64,000 bases of DNA from Clostridium rectalis (GTDB lineage Bacteria > Bacillota > Clostridia > Clostridiales > Clostridiaceae): positions 179,680 to 243,679 of the forward strand of contig NZ_UYZZ01000005.1 of the NCBI RefSeq assembly GCF_900626095.1. The letters are read 5' to 3'. The position numbers and the translations under genes were made by a program. Within the stretch, counting starts at the first letter, position 1. Each line of letters begins with the position of its first letter. A model generated the notes under the pieces. It was not told where the DNA came from, did not search any database, and saw nothing but the letters and a program-made list of their open reading frames with translations. Shown here one piece after another: positions 29,567 to 38,896 of this stretch.

Positions 29567-29596
29567 ACAAGCCACGCATATATTTGTGTGGCTTGT
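29567..29596. terminator. Hairpin between pncB and the converging small gene
   Basis: Arms ACAAGCCAC (29567-29575) / GTGGCTTGT (29588-29596) are perfect; the central bases add two more pairs. T-tracts on both sides are weak, so termination efficiency is uncertain. Confidence 0.55.
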
Positions 29597-29607
29597 CTAG
29601 TTACTAT

Positions 29608-29829
29608 TTAAAGGTACTCTTTTTTCATCTCTAAATAATAGTTTTTTATAAAATTTAAATCTTTATACTCAGTATCAAACTCATCAAATTCTTCCATTCT
29701 CTCCAACTTCTGTTCTTGTAGTGTTTTAAAAGGACAAACTCCCTCATTTTCTTTAAAGTTATATAGTGCACAATCCGTAAAACATTCTACTTTCTTATCT
29801 CCACAAGATAAAAAAGGACAATCACACAT
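29608..29829 (-). CDS. Small Cys-rich hypothetical protein
   Basis: A 73-aa protein with six cysteines in its first half (CDCPFLSCGDKKVECFTDC and CPF), then a charged helix. The cysteine pattern suggests a zinc or Fe-S site. I do not recognise it. ATG 29829 has AAAGGGTG upstream; an in-frame TTG 21 bases earlier lies upstream of that SD. Confidence 0.65.
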   Translation of the reverse strand: MCDCPFLSCGDKKVECFTDCALYNFKENEGVCPFKTLQEQKLERMEEFDEFDTEYKDLNFIKNYYLEMKKEYL

Positions 29830-30009
29830 AATTATCGCACCCTTTCCCAAGTTTTATTGACTATAATTATACATCAATCTTAATAAAAAATGAATACGTT
29901 TCGGGCAAATTAAATAAATATTCATAATATTTATTTAACACTATTCTATATAATATATTTAATAATTTTGGAAATACTATATATTACATATAATGGTGAG
30001 GTGATATAA

Positions 30010-30351
30010 ATGTATATAACAAGTACTTCTTTATCTTATTTATTTTTAGCTGTAGGAATATTAAGCTTATTCTTCTTCATTTATTTTAAATTTATAATAG
30101 CAAAATCTGATAATCAAAAAATAGTTGGGACTATGAAAAATCCTGAAGTATGGAAAAATAGAAATTCAAAAATGATTTATATTTCTTTATTTTGGACTAT
30201 CGTTTCCATAGGGATTTTTATATATTTAAAATTTTTCTATAACTTAGGCCTTATTTCAATAGTATTTTTAATTTCTTATATTGTGTTGTTATTAGCCTCC
30301 ATTATTTTATTTTTTCCTAAAAATAAAGATTCTGAAAAAGGTAAGATTTAA
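30010..30351 (+). CDS. Small integral membrane protein of unknown function
   Basis: A 113-aa protein with three predicted membrane segments (about residues 7-28, 55-73, 79-101) joined by charged loops; a C-terminal Lys-rich tail suggests a cytosolic end. Good SD (GAGGTGATATAA). No family recognised. It converges with the Nudix gene one base away, so they probably share antisense overlap in their 3' ends. Confidence 0.7.
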   Translation: MYITSTSLSYLFLAVGILSLFFFIYFKFIIAKSDNQKIVGTMKNPEVWKNRNSKMIYISLFWTIVSIGIFIYLKFFYNLGLISIVFLISYIVLLLASIILFFPKNKDSEKGKI

Positions 30352-30352
30352 A

Positions 30353-30961
30353 TTATATCTTACCTTTAATTATCCCTATAAATGATTTAATTATAAAAGC
30401 AGTAATTCCCCATATAACATAGCCTTTGTACTGATAAAAATATTGATTTAATTTTCCACTGCTAAAATTATAATCCTTTCCACCTATTATCAAATGATAC
30501 GGAAAGCTCTCCGGAAGCTCTTGCTTTAATTTCACTTCATAGCACTCTGGTTCATTAGTAATAAAAAATTCAAGTGGAACCTTAAATATATGATTTACTT
30601 CATCTTTATTAGGTATTATTTCTATTGATTTTAACTTACTTATAAAGGGGTATATAATTTTATTGTATGGTGTTACTAAATAATCCATCTCACCTATTAC
30701 TTTTATATCACTTCTATCTAAATTTAATTCTTCCATACACTCCCTTATAGCACAATCTAAAGTACTTTCATTCTCTTCTATTCTACCTCCTGGTAAAGAT
30801 ATATCGCCTGGTTGATGGGATAAAGTAAGAGCTCTAACTTCGAATATAATAAATAGTTCCCCTTTTTCTCTAAGAAGAAAAATCATAACAGCACTTTTTT
30901 CATATTCTCCAATAAAATTTACCTTTCTTTCTTTAAATATTTTTTCTATATTATCTAACAT
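30353..30961 (-). CDS. Nudix hydrolase, CoA pyrophosphatase type
   Basis: A 202-aa Nudix enzyme. The Nudix box G-x5-E-x7-REUxEExGU is GGRIEENESTLDCAIRECMEEL, preceded by LSHQPGDISLPG, the motif typical of NudL/YeaB-like CoA pyrophosphatases that cut CoA to 4'-phosphopantetheine and 3',5'-ADP. Start has GGTGGTG upstream. Substrate class is inferred from the PGD-SLPGG context. Confidence 0.88.
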   Translation of the reverse strand: MLDNIEKIFKERKVNFIGEYEKSAVMIFLLREKGELFIIFEVRALTLSHQPGDISLPGGRIEENESTLDCAIRECMEELNLDRSDIKVIGEMDYLVTPYNKIIYPFISKLKSIEIIPNKDEVNHIFKVPLEFFITNEPECYEVKLKQELPESFPYHLIIGGKDYNFSSGKLNQYFYQYKGYVIWGITAFIIKSFIGIIKGKI

Positions 30962-31049
30962 AAATACACCACCATTTTAAACTAATAATATATATAATAT
31001 TATTCTATTATATGATAATATTTATTAATGTTATATAGTATTTTTTAGT

Positions 31050-31078
31050 TTGTAAAAAACTTAAGTCCATGTTATACT
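31050..31078 (+). promoter_or_regulatory. Sigma-A type promoter of the D,D-carboxypeptidase gene
   Basis: TTGTAA (31050-31055), 17-bp spacer, TATACT (31073-31078), about 60 bp before the start codon. Confidence 0.6.
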
Positions 31079-31137
31079 TTATTAGGTAATTTAACTTATA
31101 AATCTACAAAAAACTATAGAAAATGGAGAGATGAAAA

Positions 31138-32394
31138 TTGAAAAAGAAAAGCATTTCTTTAATCTTAAGCCTATTTATGAGTTTTTCTTTATGCAGTACT
31201 GTTCTCGCTTCTAATAGCAAGCAGCCTAGTATATATGGTAAGTCAGCGGTTACTATGGATATGGAAACTGGAGAACTTATTTACACTAAAGCTATAGACC
31301 AAAAATCTTATCCTGCAAGTACTACTAAGTTATTAACGGCCCTTATACTTGCTGAAAACAAAGGTAAAGATGATGATCTTAAATACACAAAAGATGCAAA
31401 AAACCAGCCTGAGTATTCCCTTAATAAAAATCTACATCCTATCCAAATTGGAGAAACCATGACCGGTGAAGATGTTATGGATGGATTGCTTTTATACTCT
31501 GGTAATGATATTGCCTATGTAATTGCAGATAATATTGCTGGAAACGCAACCAATTTTGCAAAGATAATGAATGATAAGCTATCAAAATTAGGGTTGAAAA
31601 ATTCAAACTTTGTTACACCTAATGGTCTGCATAATCCTAATCATTATACAACGGCTTATGATTTAACAGTAATTGGACGAGCAGCCTTTCAAAATCCATG
31701 GGTAAAAGAATCTATGGAAAAACAAACAAGTACAATAAAAACTTCAAATGGAACCACTATGATAATTGAAAACAGAAATCAACTTTTAGGTAAAGATGGC
31801 TGTATAGGTGGAAAGACAGGTTATACCGCTAGTGCTGGTAGATGTCTGGTTGCCATGTTCGAAAGAAATGGTAGAAAAATGATTGGAGTAGTTATGAACT
31901 CAGTTTATGATAGAGATGATTCTTTTGTCTTTAACGATATGAAAAAAATAATAGACTGGAGTTATGATGCAGAAAAAAAACTACTTTATAAAAAAGATTC
32001 TGTAATTAAAACTGAACGCTTATCATATAAACCACTAGTATTTTTTGGACCTGAAAAAACTATAGAGGTTCCATTAGTCGTTAAAGAGGATGTTACATAT
32101 TATGATAATGATGTAAATAAATCTAATACTAAAAAAGATTTTAAATTAGATAAACTTAATATATGGAAGTTAAACAATGATAAAAGCATAGGAACTTTAA
32201 CATTAAAAGAAAAAGAAGCAAAAAAAGAATTCAAAATATATACAACTGTTTCTAAAGGAACTATATTAAAAAGTAATCTTCTATTATATATTGGTTCTCT
32301 AGTAATATTAATTGTTATTATATCTGCAATTATAATAATAATTAAAGCCATAATATCAAGAAAAAATAGAAATAAACGCTCTAAATATATATAA
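31138..32394 (+). CDS. D-alanyl-D-alanine carboxypeptidase (peptidase S11, low-mass PBP)
   Basis: Trims the terminal D-Ala of peptidoglycan stem peptides outside the cell. Signal peptide residues 1-25 ending VLAS; catalytic SxxK S61-T-T-K64, SxN S121-G-N123 and KTG K226-T-G228 are all present. A beta-rich C-terminal domain follows, and a single membrane helix (about 383-405) with a basic tail anchors it, instead of the amphipathic anchor of E. coli enzymes. TTG start (31138) supported by GGAGAG seven bases before. Flanked by its own promoter and terminator. It belongs to the DacA/DacF group; which one is not decided. Confidence 0.94.
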   Translation: MKKKSISLILSLFMSFSLCSTVLASNSKQPSIYGKSAVTMDMETGELIYTKAIDQKSYPASTTKLLTALILAENKGKDDDLKYTKDAKNQPEYSLNKNLHPIQIGETMTGEDVMDGLLLYSGNDIAYVIADNIAGNATNFAKIMNDKLSKLGLKNSNFVTPNGLHNPNHYTTAYDLTVIGRAAFQNPWVKESMEKQTSTIKTSNGTTMIIENRNQLLGKDGCIGGKTGYTASAGRCLVAMFERNGRKMIGVVMNSVYDRDDSFVFNDMKKIIDWSYDAEKKLLYKKDSVIKTERLSYKPLVFFGPEKTIEVPLVVKEDVTYYDNDVNKSNTKKDFKLDKLNIWKLNNDKSIGTLTLKEKEAKKEFKIYTTVSKGTILKSNLLLYIGSLVILIVIISAIIIIIKAIISRKNRNKRSKYI

Positions 32395-32421
32395 AAAGCT
32401 TTGGCTATGCCAAAGCTTTTT
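32393..32421. terminator. Strong bidirectional terminator
   Basis: Perfect 13-bp stem AAAAAGCTTTGGC / GCCAAAGCTTTTT with TAT loop, between the carboxypeptidase gene and the converging aminopeptidase gene. Confidence 0.93.
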
Positions 32422-32439
32422 CATTTAATCCAAATTATA

Positions 32440-33555
32440 TTATTTTAATATGTGTTCTTTAAACTTTCCGTTTTCGTAGAACAACTCACCATCTGCATAA
32501 ATCTTCCCATTTTGTCGCATATCACATAGCATATCCCAATGAAGAGATGATTTATTTTTTCCTCCTGCTTCAGGCATAGAATCCCCTAAAGCCATATGAA
32601 TAGTTCCACCTATTTTCTCATCAAATAACATATTTTTAGTAAACTTTTTTATTCCATAATTTGTTCCAATAGCCACTTCACCAAAAAAACAAGAACCTTC
32701 ATCTGTAGAAATCAATGATTTTAGTAAATCTTCCCCCTTTTTAGCCGTAGCTTCTATGACTTTTCCATTTTTTATTATAAGTTTAATTCCTTCTATTTCT
32801 TTTCCTACATATATACCTGGAAAACTAAAAGTTATTACTCCATTTATCCCATCTTCTACTGGTGATGTAAATATTTCACCATCAGGGAAATTTACTTTAC
32901 CATCACAATTTATCCATTTTCTTCCTTTAATATTAACCTTTATATCAGTTTCTTTAGATATTATATGCAATTCATTTTTATTATCTAAATATTTTATCCA
33001 TTTTTCCTGTTCCTGACTTATTTTTTTCCATTCTTCTATAGGATTTTCTTTATCTAAAAGACCCGCTGAATAAACAAACTCCTCATACTCTGATAAGCTC
33101 ATATTTGCTTCTTGAGCATCTGCATATGTAGGAAATTGAGTTCCACACCATCTTAATGTACCATTCCCCATCTTTTCAGAATACACCTTTCTCCACGCAG
33201 TGGCTCCTTTAAATGAAGCTTTAATTTTATCAGAATCTATATTAGCATTAGTTCTAGTATTTTTAGTGCCCCAAGCAGTTAACCATACATCTGCTTTTTC
33301 TAAAGCCTTTTTTTGAATATATAAATCATTTTCTAACTGCTGTTTAGATGAATATTTTAATCTAATATGTTCTACTTCATGAGAATCTATTAGAAACTCT
33401 ACATGTGCTCCATTATTAACTGCTTCCTTAACAACCTCTTCCATCCATGGAATTGCTACATCTTCACTTTGTACTAAAACAAAATCCCCACATTTTATTT
33501 TAGTAGAATAATTTACTAAAAGTTTTGCTAATTTATTTAACCTTATATCTGGCAT
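32440..33555 (-). CDS. Aminopeptidase, M29 family
   Basis: Cytosolic metallo-aminopeptidase of the AmpS/PepS/aminopeptidase T family (371 aa). Typical features are the N-terminal LVNYSTKIKCGDFVLVQSE, the conserved TSPVEDG in the NFPDGEIFTSPVEDGINGVI region, the GEVAIGTNYGI metal-site loop, GTIHMALGDSMPEAGG, and SSLHWDMLCDMR near the C terminus. These supply the Glu/His/Asp metal ligands. SD GGAGGGG precedes the ATG. It shares a terminator with the carboxypeptidase gene. Confidence 0.93.
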   Translation of the reverse strand: MPDIRLNKLAKLLVNYSTKIKCGDFVLVQSEDVAIPWMEEVVKEAVNNGAHVEFLIDSHEVEHIRLKYSSKQQLENDLYIQKKALEKADVWLTAWGTKNTRTNANIDSDKIKASFKGATAWRKVYSEKMGNGTLRWCGTQFPTYADAQEANMSLSEYEEFVYSAGLLDKENPIEEWKKISQEQEKWIKYLDNKNELHIISKETDIKVNIKGRKWINCDGKVNFPDGEIFTSPVEDGINGVITFSFPGIYVGKEIEGIKLIIKNGKVIEATAKKGEDLLKSLISTDEGSCFFGEVAIGTNYGIKKFTKNMLFDEKIGGTIHMALGDSMPEAGGKNKSSLHWDMLCDMRQNGKIYADGELFYENGKFKEHILK

Positions 33556-33591
33556 AATCCACCCCTCCGTTAATAGTTTAATATGAATATA

Positions 33592-34491
33592 TTATACAAC
33601 TTCATCACATTTATTTAAACTGAATTTTCCAGTAAAGCTTACTATAGATACTCCTAATATTATTATAAGACTTCCAACTACCTGAATAAACATAATTTTC
33701 TCATTCAAAAATAATTTTGCACTTAATAAACTAATAATAGGCTGAAGATTAATATATGTTGTTATACTAGTTGCTCCTAAGCTTTCTAAACAATAAATAT
33801 AGAGAGCATAGGCTATACAAGAACAAATCAATGACAGATAAAGTATATTAATTATAGCCTTTGTTGATGGTATAGTTACTTTTAAAAATATTACTGAAGG
33901 AAATAAAAATATGCTTCCCCATATAGATTGATACGTAGTTATAGTTATACTCTTATAATTTCCTTTAAAACTAGTTGTTATAATCGTATAAATTACCCAA
34001 CATAACGCAGCTCCTAAAGCCATTAAATCTCCTTTTGTTCCAGTAGAAAAAAGACTTAATTTCCCCTTAGATATAATTATTATAACTATACCTACCATAC
34101 TTAAAATTGTCCCTGCTACTTTATATATAGTTAGTTTTTCCTTAAATAAAATCCTTTGAGTTATTAATGTAAATATTGGTATACTTGATATTAAAACTGC
34201 TACATTAGATGCAGATGTAAAATATACAGAATAATTTTCAAATAAAAAATATAATGCAACTCCTGTTAAACCACTTAGTGCAACCTTTATCTTATCCTCC
34301 TTTATTAACTTTTCTTCTGGGAATTTTCTTTTTAGTATAATAAATAATATTATAGAAGCTAAAAAGAACCTATAAAATGCAGCTTGTATAGGATTTACTT
34401 CATCTACTACCACCTTAATGCTTAAATAAGATATTCCCCATATAAACATCAATATTATAGCCAAAATATGAGGTTTTCTTTTGTTATTCAT
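33592..34491 (-). CDS. EamA-domain (drug/metabolite superfamily) transporter
   Basis: A 299-aa protein with ten hydrophobic segments in two EamA repeats (MFIWGISYLSIKVV... and ALCWVIYTIIT...). The family exports or imports small metabolites; substrate unknown. The reading frame extends 65 codons upstream, but that stretch contains the terminator of the yhaON operon and lacks an SD; ATG 34491 has AGAGGAG eight bases upstream and begins the usual MNNKRKPHILAIILMFIWG. The last residues are hydrophilic (CDEVV). Confidence 0.88.
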   Translation of the reverse strand: MNNKRKPHILAIILMFIWGISYLSIKVVVDEVNPIQAAFYRFFLASIILFIILKRKFPEEKLIKEDKIKVALSGLTGVALYFLFENYSVYFTSASNVAVLISSIPIFTLITQRILFKEKLTIYKVAGTILSMVGIVIIIISKGKLSLFSTGTKGDLMALGAALCWVIYTIITTSFKGNYKSITITTYQSIWGSIFLFPSVIFLKVTIPSTKAIINILYLSLICSCIAYALYIYCLESLGATSITTYINLQPIISLLSAKLFLNEKIMFIQVVGSLIIILGVSIVSFTGKFSLNKCDEVV

Positions 34492-34598
34492 ATAAAATAC
34501 TCCTCTTTTAGTATAATTATCTATATTTGATATATTTTCTCCACTTTCCTTTATTATTTTAACATAAAAAGGAACATATATATACATAAATAATAAAA

Positions 34599-34629
34599 AG
34601 CCCCTTAAATTCCTAAGCTTTAAGAGGCT
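34599..34629 (-). terminator. Terminator of the yhaO-yhaN operon
   Basis: Stem 34599-34609 / 34619-34629 (11 bp with G-U wobbles), followed by a T-run on the minus strand. It lies 54 bp after the yhaN stop and ahead of the EamA start. Confidence 0.8.
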
Positions 34630-34682
34630 ACTAATTTCACTTAATTGTACAAAATAAAAATATTTAATATACTCGCATGCTG

Positions 34683-37433
34683 TCATGACAAATAATTACT
34701 CAGTTCCCTTCTATTACTTAATATAAATTTTCCATTGTCTACCTTCCAATATTGTACATTACAACTTTCACAATGCATAAGTTCTACTAATTCCCCATGG
34801 CAAGTAAAAATAAAAATTTGATTTCTTTTAGACAATTCCTTAATTATATTTATAGTAGCTTTTAAATGCATTATATCAAAATTTACTAGTGAATCATCTA
34901 GTACAATAGGTAGAGGTTTAATATCTTTTATTCTACTTAATCTTACCGCTAAAAATAATTGCTCCTTTGTAGCAGTACTTAAAGTAATAGAACTTTCATT
35001 AATAGTTCCATTACTAAGCAAAGTTTTAAAGTCCATTTCCCTTAAATCATTGCTAGGTAATATCTTACTATATTCACCATTAGTTATATAAGAAAAAATT
35101 TCACTTGAACTTTGTAAAATAGTATTTTGAGCTCTGTTTATAAAGTCTTCATAAACATTTTCTAAAATAAATGCAGCGACTTTAGATACTGCATACCTTT
35201 CTGCCAGAGGTTTTAAATCTTTTCTATTTTCTATTATATCTTTTTGGATAGTTTCTAATCTTTTAGAATTTTCCATAGTATTTAATTTATATTTTATTTC
35301 TTGACTCCTTTCTTCTAAAAATTTTAATTTTTCTTCTGAGGTATCTAATCTATATTTTAGATTTTCATATTCAGAATTAATTTCAGATATATCAGTATAT
35401 CTACTAAATATTTTTTCTATCTCAGTATAGGTATCCTTACCCTTTATGCTTTCTCTCCCAATTTCACTTTTAAAATTATTTTTTAAACTATATGATAGTT
35501 TTTCTTTATTTAACCTTATTTCATTTAAATTAGTATAAATTTGTATATTATCTATATATTCATATATAGTTTTTATATCCACTGTATGCTCTAAATATAA
35601 ATACTCTTTTATAACCTTTTCAATTTTCTCCTTTTTAAATAAACATGAATTATATTTTTCTGCTATCTTTGAATAAACTGTTAACTTCTCTAGTTCATTA
35701 AATAATTTATCATAAGAAAGGCTTTTTATAAAATTTTTATTTTTATATATTTTATCTAACACACTCCCTATCTGATTTATTACAATATCTAAATCAGATT
35801 TTATATCATTTTCTCTACTAATGTTATAATTAAAAGTAGTTATACTTTTTTGCACTCCCTGTACAGATTCTAAATATCTTATTATTCCTTCCTTAGTAAA
35901 ATTTTTATCCAATTTTAAATTTTCTTTATAAACAGAAAAAATTTTTTCTATTTTATTTTTTTTATTATTAATCTTTGAAAATTCAGTCTCCTTTTCTCTT
36001 ATGGACCTATCTATATTATTTATAGTCTTCACTATATTAGATGTTTTTAACTTTAAATTACTAATTATAAAATAACAAATATATCCCATAATAAATAAAG
36101 TAAAAATCATATATATATATTTAAATTTCCCACCAAATTTATAGGTATTTATCAATGTTAAACATAACCAAATAAATAAAATAAGTAGAAATAATATTTT
36201 ATCCATGTTATTTAATTCTATGTTATGATTCCCATTTTTATATAATAATAATTGTTTTTCATATTTTAGATTATTAATTTCTTTAGTTAAATTATTATAA
36301 GTAGTCTCTAAGGTTATAGATTCATCTATATTTGCTGCTAATTTATTTATACTCAAAAAATTACAATTTATAGACATTATTCCTTCTATATTTCCCTTTA
36401 AATTTGGATTCAAATTATTAATTTCTGCTATTATACTATTTTTTTCCTTACTATTGCTGCTCTTAATTAAAATATAATTTGTATATTTTTCTCTTAGTCC
36501 AGAAAGCTCTTTAAAATAATACTTAATAAATTTTATATTTTTAATTAGACTCTTCTTATCTATCGACTCCTCAATACTTTTAAAAGTGTCATTTATTTTT
36601 TCATATTCCTCTGTAATACTTATATAATCATTCTTTAAACTTTCCACTCTGTCTAAAGAATATTTTTTGTATTTATTAATAATAAAAACATTCTCTTCAT
36701 TATTTAATATATTATTTAATTCTTTAAATTTTATATAATCTTCGTAAGTATTTTTAATCAATGATATTACCTTTATATCTCTTTTCAATAATTTTATAAT
36801 ACTTTTTTTTTCTAAAATATTAGAAGAAACCTCTGTTAACTTACTTTTAAGTTTTAAAAACTCCTGCCTTTCTTTCAATATATTATCTCTTAATAAAGCT
36901 AATTCTTTTATATTTTTACTATATGCTTTAAACATTTTAGTATCTGGATTACCCTGTTTACCTCCTACCTTTTCTGCATCCTTTCTTAATTCGCTTATTA
37001 TAGCAGGTAATTTTACCACATCATTCAATCCAGCCCCTAATAACACAGACTGTAATTTTTCATCTTCTCCTAAAATTTGATTTAGTTCCTTTAAACTTAT
37101 ACAAAACAGTTGTTGATATGTATACCTATCTATTCCATATAAACTATCAGTTTTTGTATTTTCTTCTATATAAGGATTTTTATATCCCTCTACTTTAATA
37201 TTATAAATATCAAGTTTATCTTTAATTGCAGCCTCTACATAATACTTAAACTTAGCATCTGGAAGATTGTCCCCCTTTAGAAAACCATAGGAAATATTTT
37301 TTAAAACATTAAACAATGTTGTTTTTCCTGCTCTATTTTTACCACCTATTATTACTATTTCTGGTGATAAATTATCTAATAAAGCATCGTTAAATATCCC
37401 AAAATCTCTAATATATAGTCTATCTATATACAT
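34683..37433 (-). CDS. yhaN: YhaN-like SbcC/Rad50-type ATPase with membrane hairpin
   Basis: A 916-aa ABC-type coiled-coil ATPase paired with a phosphoesterase. N-terminal IRDFGIFNDALL and Walker A GGKNRAGKTT (residues 30-39) and a C-terminal signature/Walker B region ending LPIVLDDSLVNFD (about residues 855-870) flank two long coiled-coil arms. The middle of the arms has two adjacent hydrophobic stretches (about 412-430 and 438-460) with no CxxC zinc hook, so the arms appear to meet at the membrane, as in Bacillus YhaN. Starts immediately after the yhaO stop (no gap). Probably acts in DNA end processing; the membrane placement is inferred from hydrophobicity. Confidence 0.85.
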   Translation of the reverse strand: MYIDRLYIRDFGIFNDALLDNLSPEIVIIGGKNRAGKTTLFNVLKNISYGFLKGDNLPDAKFKYYVEAAIKDKLDIYNIKVEGYKNPYIEENTKTDSLYGIDRYTYQQLFCISLKELNQILGEDEKLQSVLLGAGLNDVVKLPAIISELRKDAEKVGGKQGNPDTKMFKAYSKNIKELALLRDNILKERQEFLKLKSKLTEVSSNILEKKSIIKLLKRDIKVISLIKNTYEDYIKFKELNNILNNEENVFIINKYKKYSLDRVESLKNDYISITEEYEKINDTFKSIEESIDKKSLIKNIKFIKYYFKELSGLREKYTNYILIKSSNSKEKNSIIAEINNLNPNLKGNIEGIMSINCNFLSINKLAANIDESITLETTYNNLTKEINNLKYEKQLLLYKNGNHNIELNNMDKILFLLILFIWLCLTLINTYKFGGKFKYIYMIFTLFIMGYICYFIISNLKLKTSNIVKTINNIDRSIREKETEFSKINNKKNKIEKIFSVYKENLKLDKNFTKEGIIRYLESVQGVQKSITTFNYNISRENDIKSDLDIVINQIGSVLDKIYKNKNFIKSLSYDKLFNELEKLTVYSKIAEKYNSCLFKKEKIEKVIKEYLYLEHTVDIKTIYEYIDNIQIYTNLNEIRLNKEKLSYSLKNNFKSEIGRESIKGKDTYTEIEKIFSRYTDISEINSEYENLKYRLDTSEEKLKFLEERSQEIKYKLNTMENSKRLETIQKDIIENRKDLKPLAERYAVSKVAAFILENVYEDFINRAQNTILQSSSEIFSYITNGEYSKILPSNDLREMDFKTLLSNGTINESSITLSTATKEQLFLAVRLSRIKDIKPLPIVLDDSLVNFDIMHLKATINIIKELSKRNQIFIFTCHGELVELMHCESCNVQYWKVDNGKFILSNRRELSNYLS

Positions 37434-38741
37434 TTAATCACTACCCTCTAAAAATTTACCTTCAATTGATTTAAAAGCTTTTTCTAGAATTAGTTTATAA
37501 TCTTCTTCTGTTAATAAAAACCTATTTTCATGTACCATACCTAAGTTTTCTTGTGACCATATTTTCCCTAAACTCCTTTTTATTTCTTTTTTTAATTTCT
37601 CATTATAATGGCATAGGTTAAAAAAATATTCTATTTTCTTATAAATATTATGTTCTTTAAATTCTTTATACCTCTTCTTATTGCAACCTATTATGCATAT
37701 ATCCTCTATATATGCTTTTATATTCTTATTAAATAAATTATCATTTAAATTATCTTTAATGTATTTTTCAATATCCTCCTCCTTATCATTTAAAAATTCA
37801 TTATCTATCCCATAAACTATTATTTTTAATATATAAATTTTGCTTATTTCATTTATAACCTTTATACCTTTTAACTCCCTATATTTTATACTATCTATAT
37901 ACATTTCAATTTTTATTAATAGTAGATTTTCAATATCAAATATATTCTCTATATTTTCATCCCATAAATTCAAGTTAAGTTTATTCCATATAACAGATGA
38001 AGTACACAAAAACTTTACTTTTGCTTTTAAATTCTCATCTACTTCTATTACATTTACTCCTTTTATCCCCTGATCTTTAAAATCAAATCCCTGAGGTGTA
38101 CCACAATAAGAGATAACTCTTTCTTCATCCATTAATATATTAAACTTATGTATATGACCTAATGCCCAATAATTCACAGATTTTATTTTCTTTAAATCTG
38201 TTATAGAACAAGGAACATAGTTACTTTTAGATTCCTCCATTTGAGTATGTAACATGGATATATTGTATACACCATCTATTACTGCAAACTTTTCATACTC
38301 TTTAAATATTTTTCTATTTTCCATTACCCTTTCATAAGATTGTCCTATAATTCTACATACTAGCTTTGAATCTTTATAAAACTCTTTACATTCTGTTTTA
38401 TCTGAACTAAATATATATAAATTTTCAGGATGAGAAAATAGATTCATCTTATGTTGAAAAGGATCATGGTTTCCACATACTATATATACTTTTATTGGAT
38501 AAATACTTTTACAAACATCATAGAAGTATTTATCTACTAACACAGATCTACCATTACTATGAAAAACATCTCCTGAAATCAAAATAAAATCTATTTGATT
38601 TTTTATTGCATAACTAAATATATATTTTAAAGTATTATAAGGAGCTTTATTAAACTCTTCTTTATAATAACTTCCACAGGTGTGTAATACATTTCCTAAA
38701 TGAATATCTGATGTATGTATAAACTTAAATTTTATCCCCAT
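37434..38741 (-). CDS. yhaO: YhaO-like SbcD/Mre11-type metallophosphoesterase
   Basis: A 435-aa nuclease subunit. Calcineurin-like metal motifs are DIHLG (D12, H14), ISGDVFHS, GNHDP, an HTQME histidine and LGHIHKFN. The C-terminal half is mainly helical and charged, suited to contact the YhaN ATPase. The pair is the SbcD/SbcC-like complex that processes DNA ends. SD GGGAGGA precedes the ATG. A divergent promoter for the beta-CASP gene lies upstream. Confidence 0.9.
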   Translation of the reverse strand: MGIKFKFIHTSDIHLGNVLHTCGSYYKEEFNKAPYNTLKYIFSYAIKNQIDFILISGDVFHSNGRSVLVDKYFYDVCKSIYPIKVYIVCGNHDPFQHKMNLFSHPENLYIFSSDKTECKEFYKDSKLVCRIIGQSYERVMENRKIFKEYEKFAVIDGVYNISMLHTQMEESKSNYVPCSITDLKKIKSVNYWALGHIHKFNILMDEERVISYCGTPQGFDFKDQGIKGVNVIEVDENLKAKVKFLCTSSVIWNKLNLNLWDENIENIFDIENLLLIKIEMYIDSIKYRELKGIKVINEISKIYILKIIVYGIDNEFLNDKEEDIEKYIKDNLNDNLFNKNIKAYIEDICIIGCNKKRYKEFKEHNIYKKIEYFFNLCHYNEKLKKEIKRSLGKIWSQENLGMVHENRFLLTEEDYKLILEKAFKSIEGKFLEGSD

Positions 38742-38853
38742 AAATCCTCCCGAATCATGTAAATAGTCCTTCCAAATAAATTATACCATATTTACTTAAT
38801 ATTTTTTATTAATTCTATTTTCTGCATACTAATGTATTTTTCTATGCTTATAG

Positions 38854-38862
38854 TGTTATAAT
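38854..38862 (+). promoter_or_regulatory. Extended -10 promoter of the beta-CASP gene
   Basis: TG-T-TATAAT, 35 bp before the start codon; the -35 is weak, as allowed for an extended -10. Confidence 0.55.
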
Positions 38863-38896
38863 CTAAATATATTAGATTTATATGGAGGGATATTCT

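Noticed and set aside
34492..34686. 65-codon N-terminal extension of the EamA transporter
   Set aside because: It contains the terminator of the upstream operon and no SD, and the internal ATG at 34491 has a perfect SD with the usual family N terminus.
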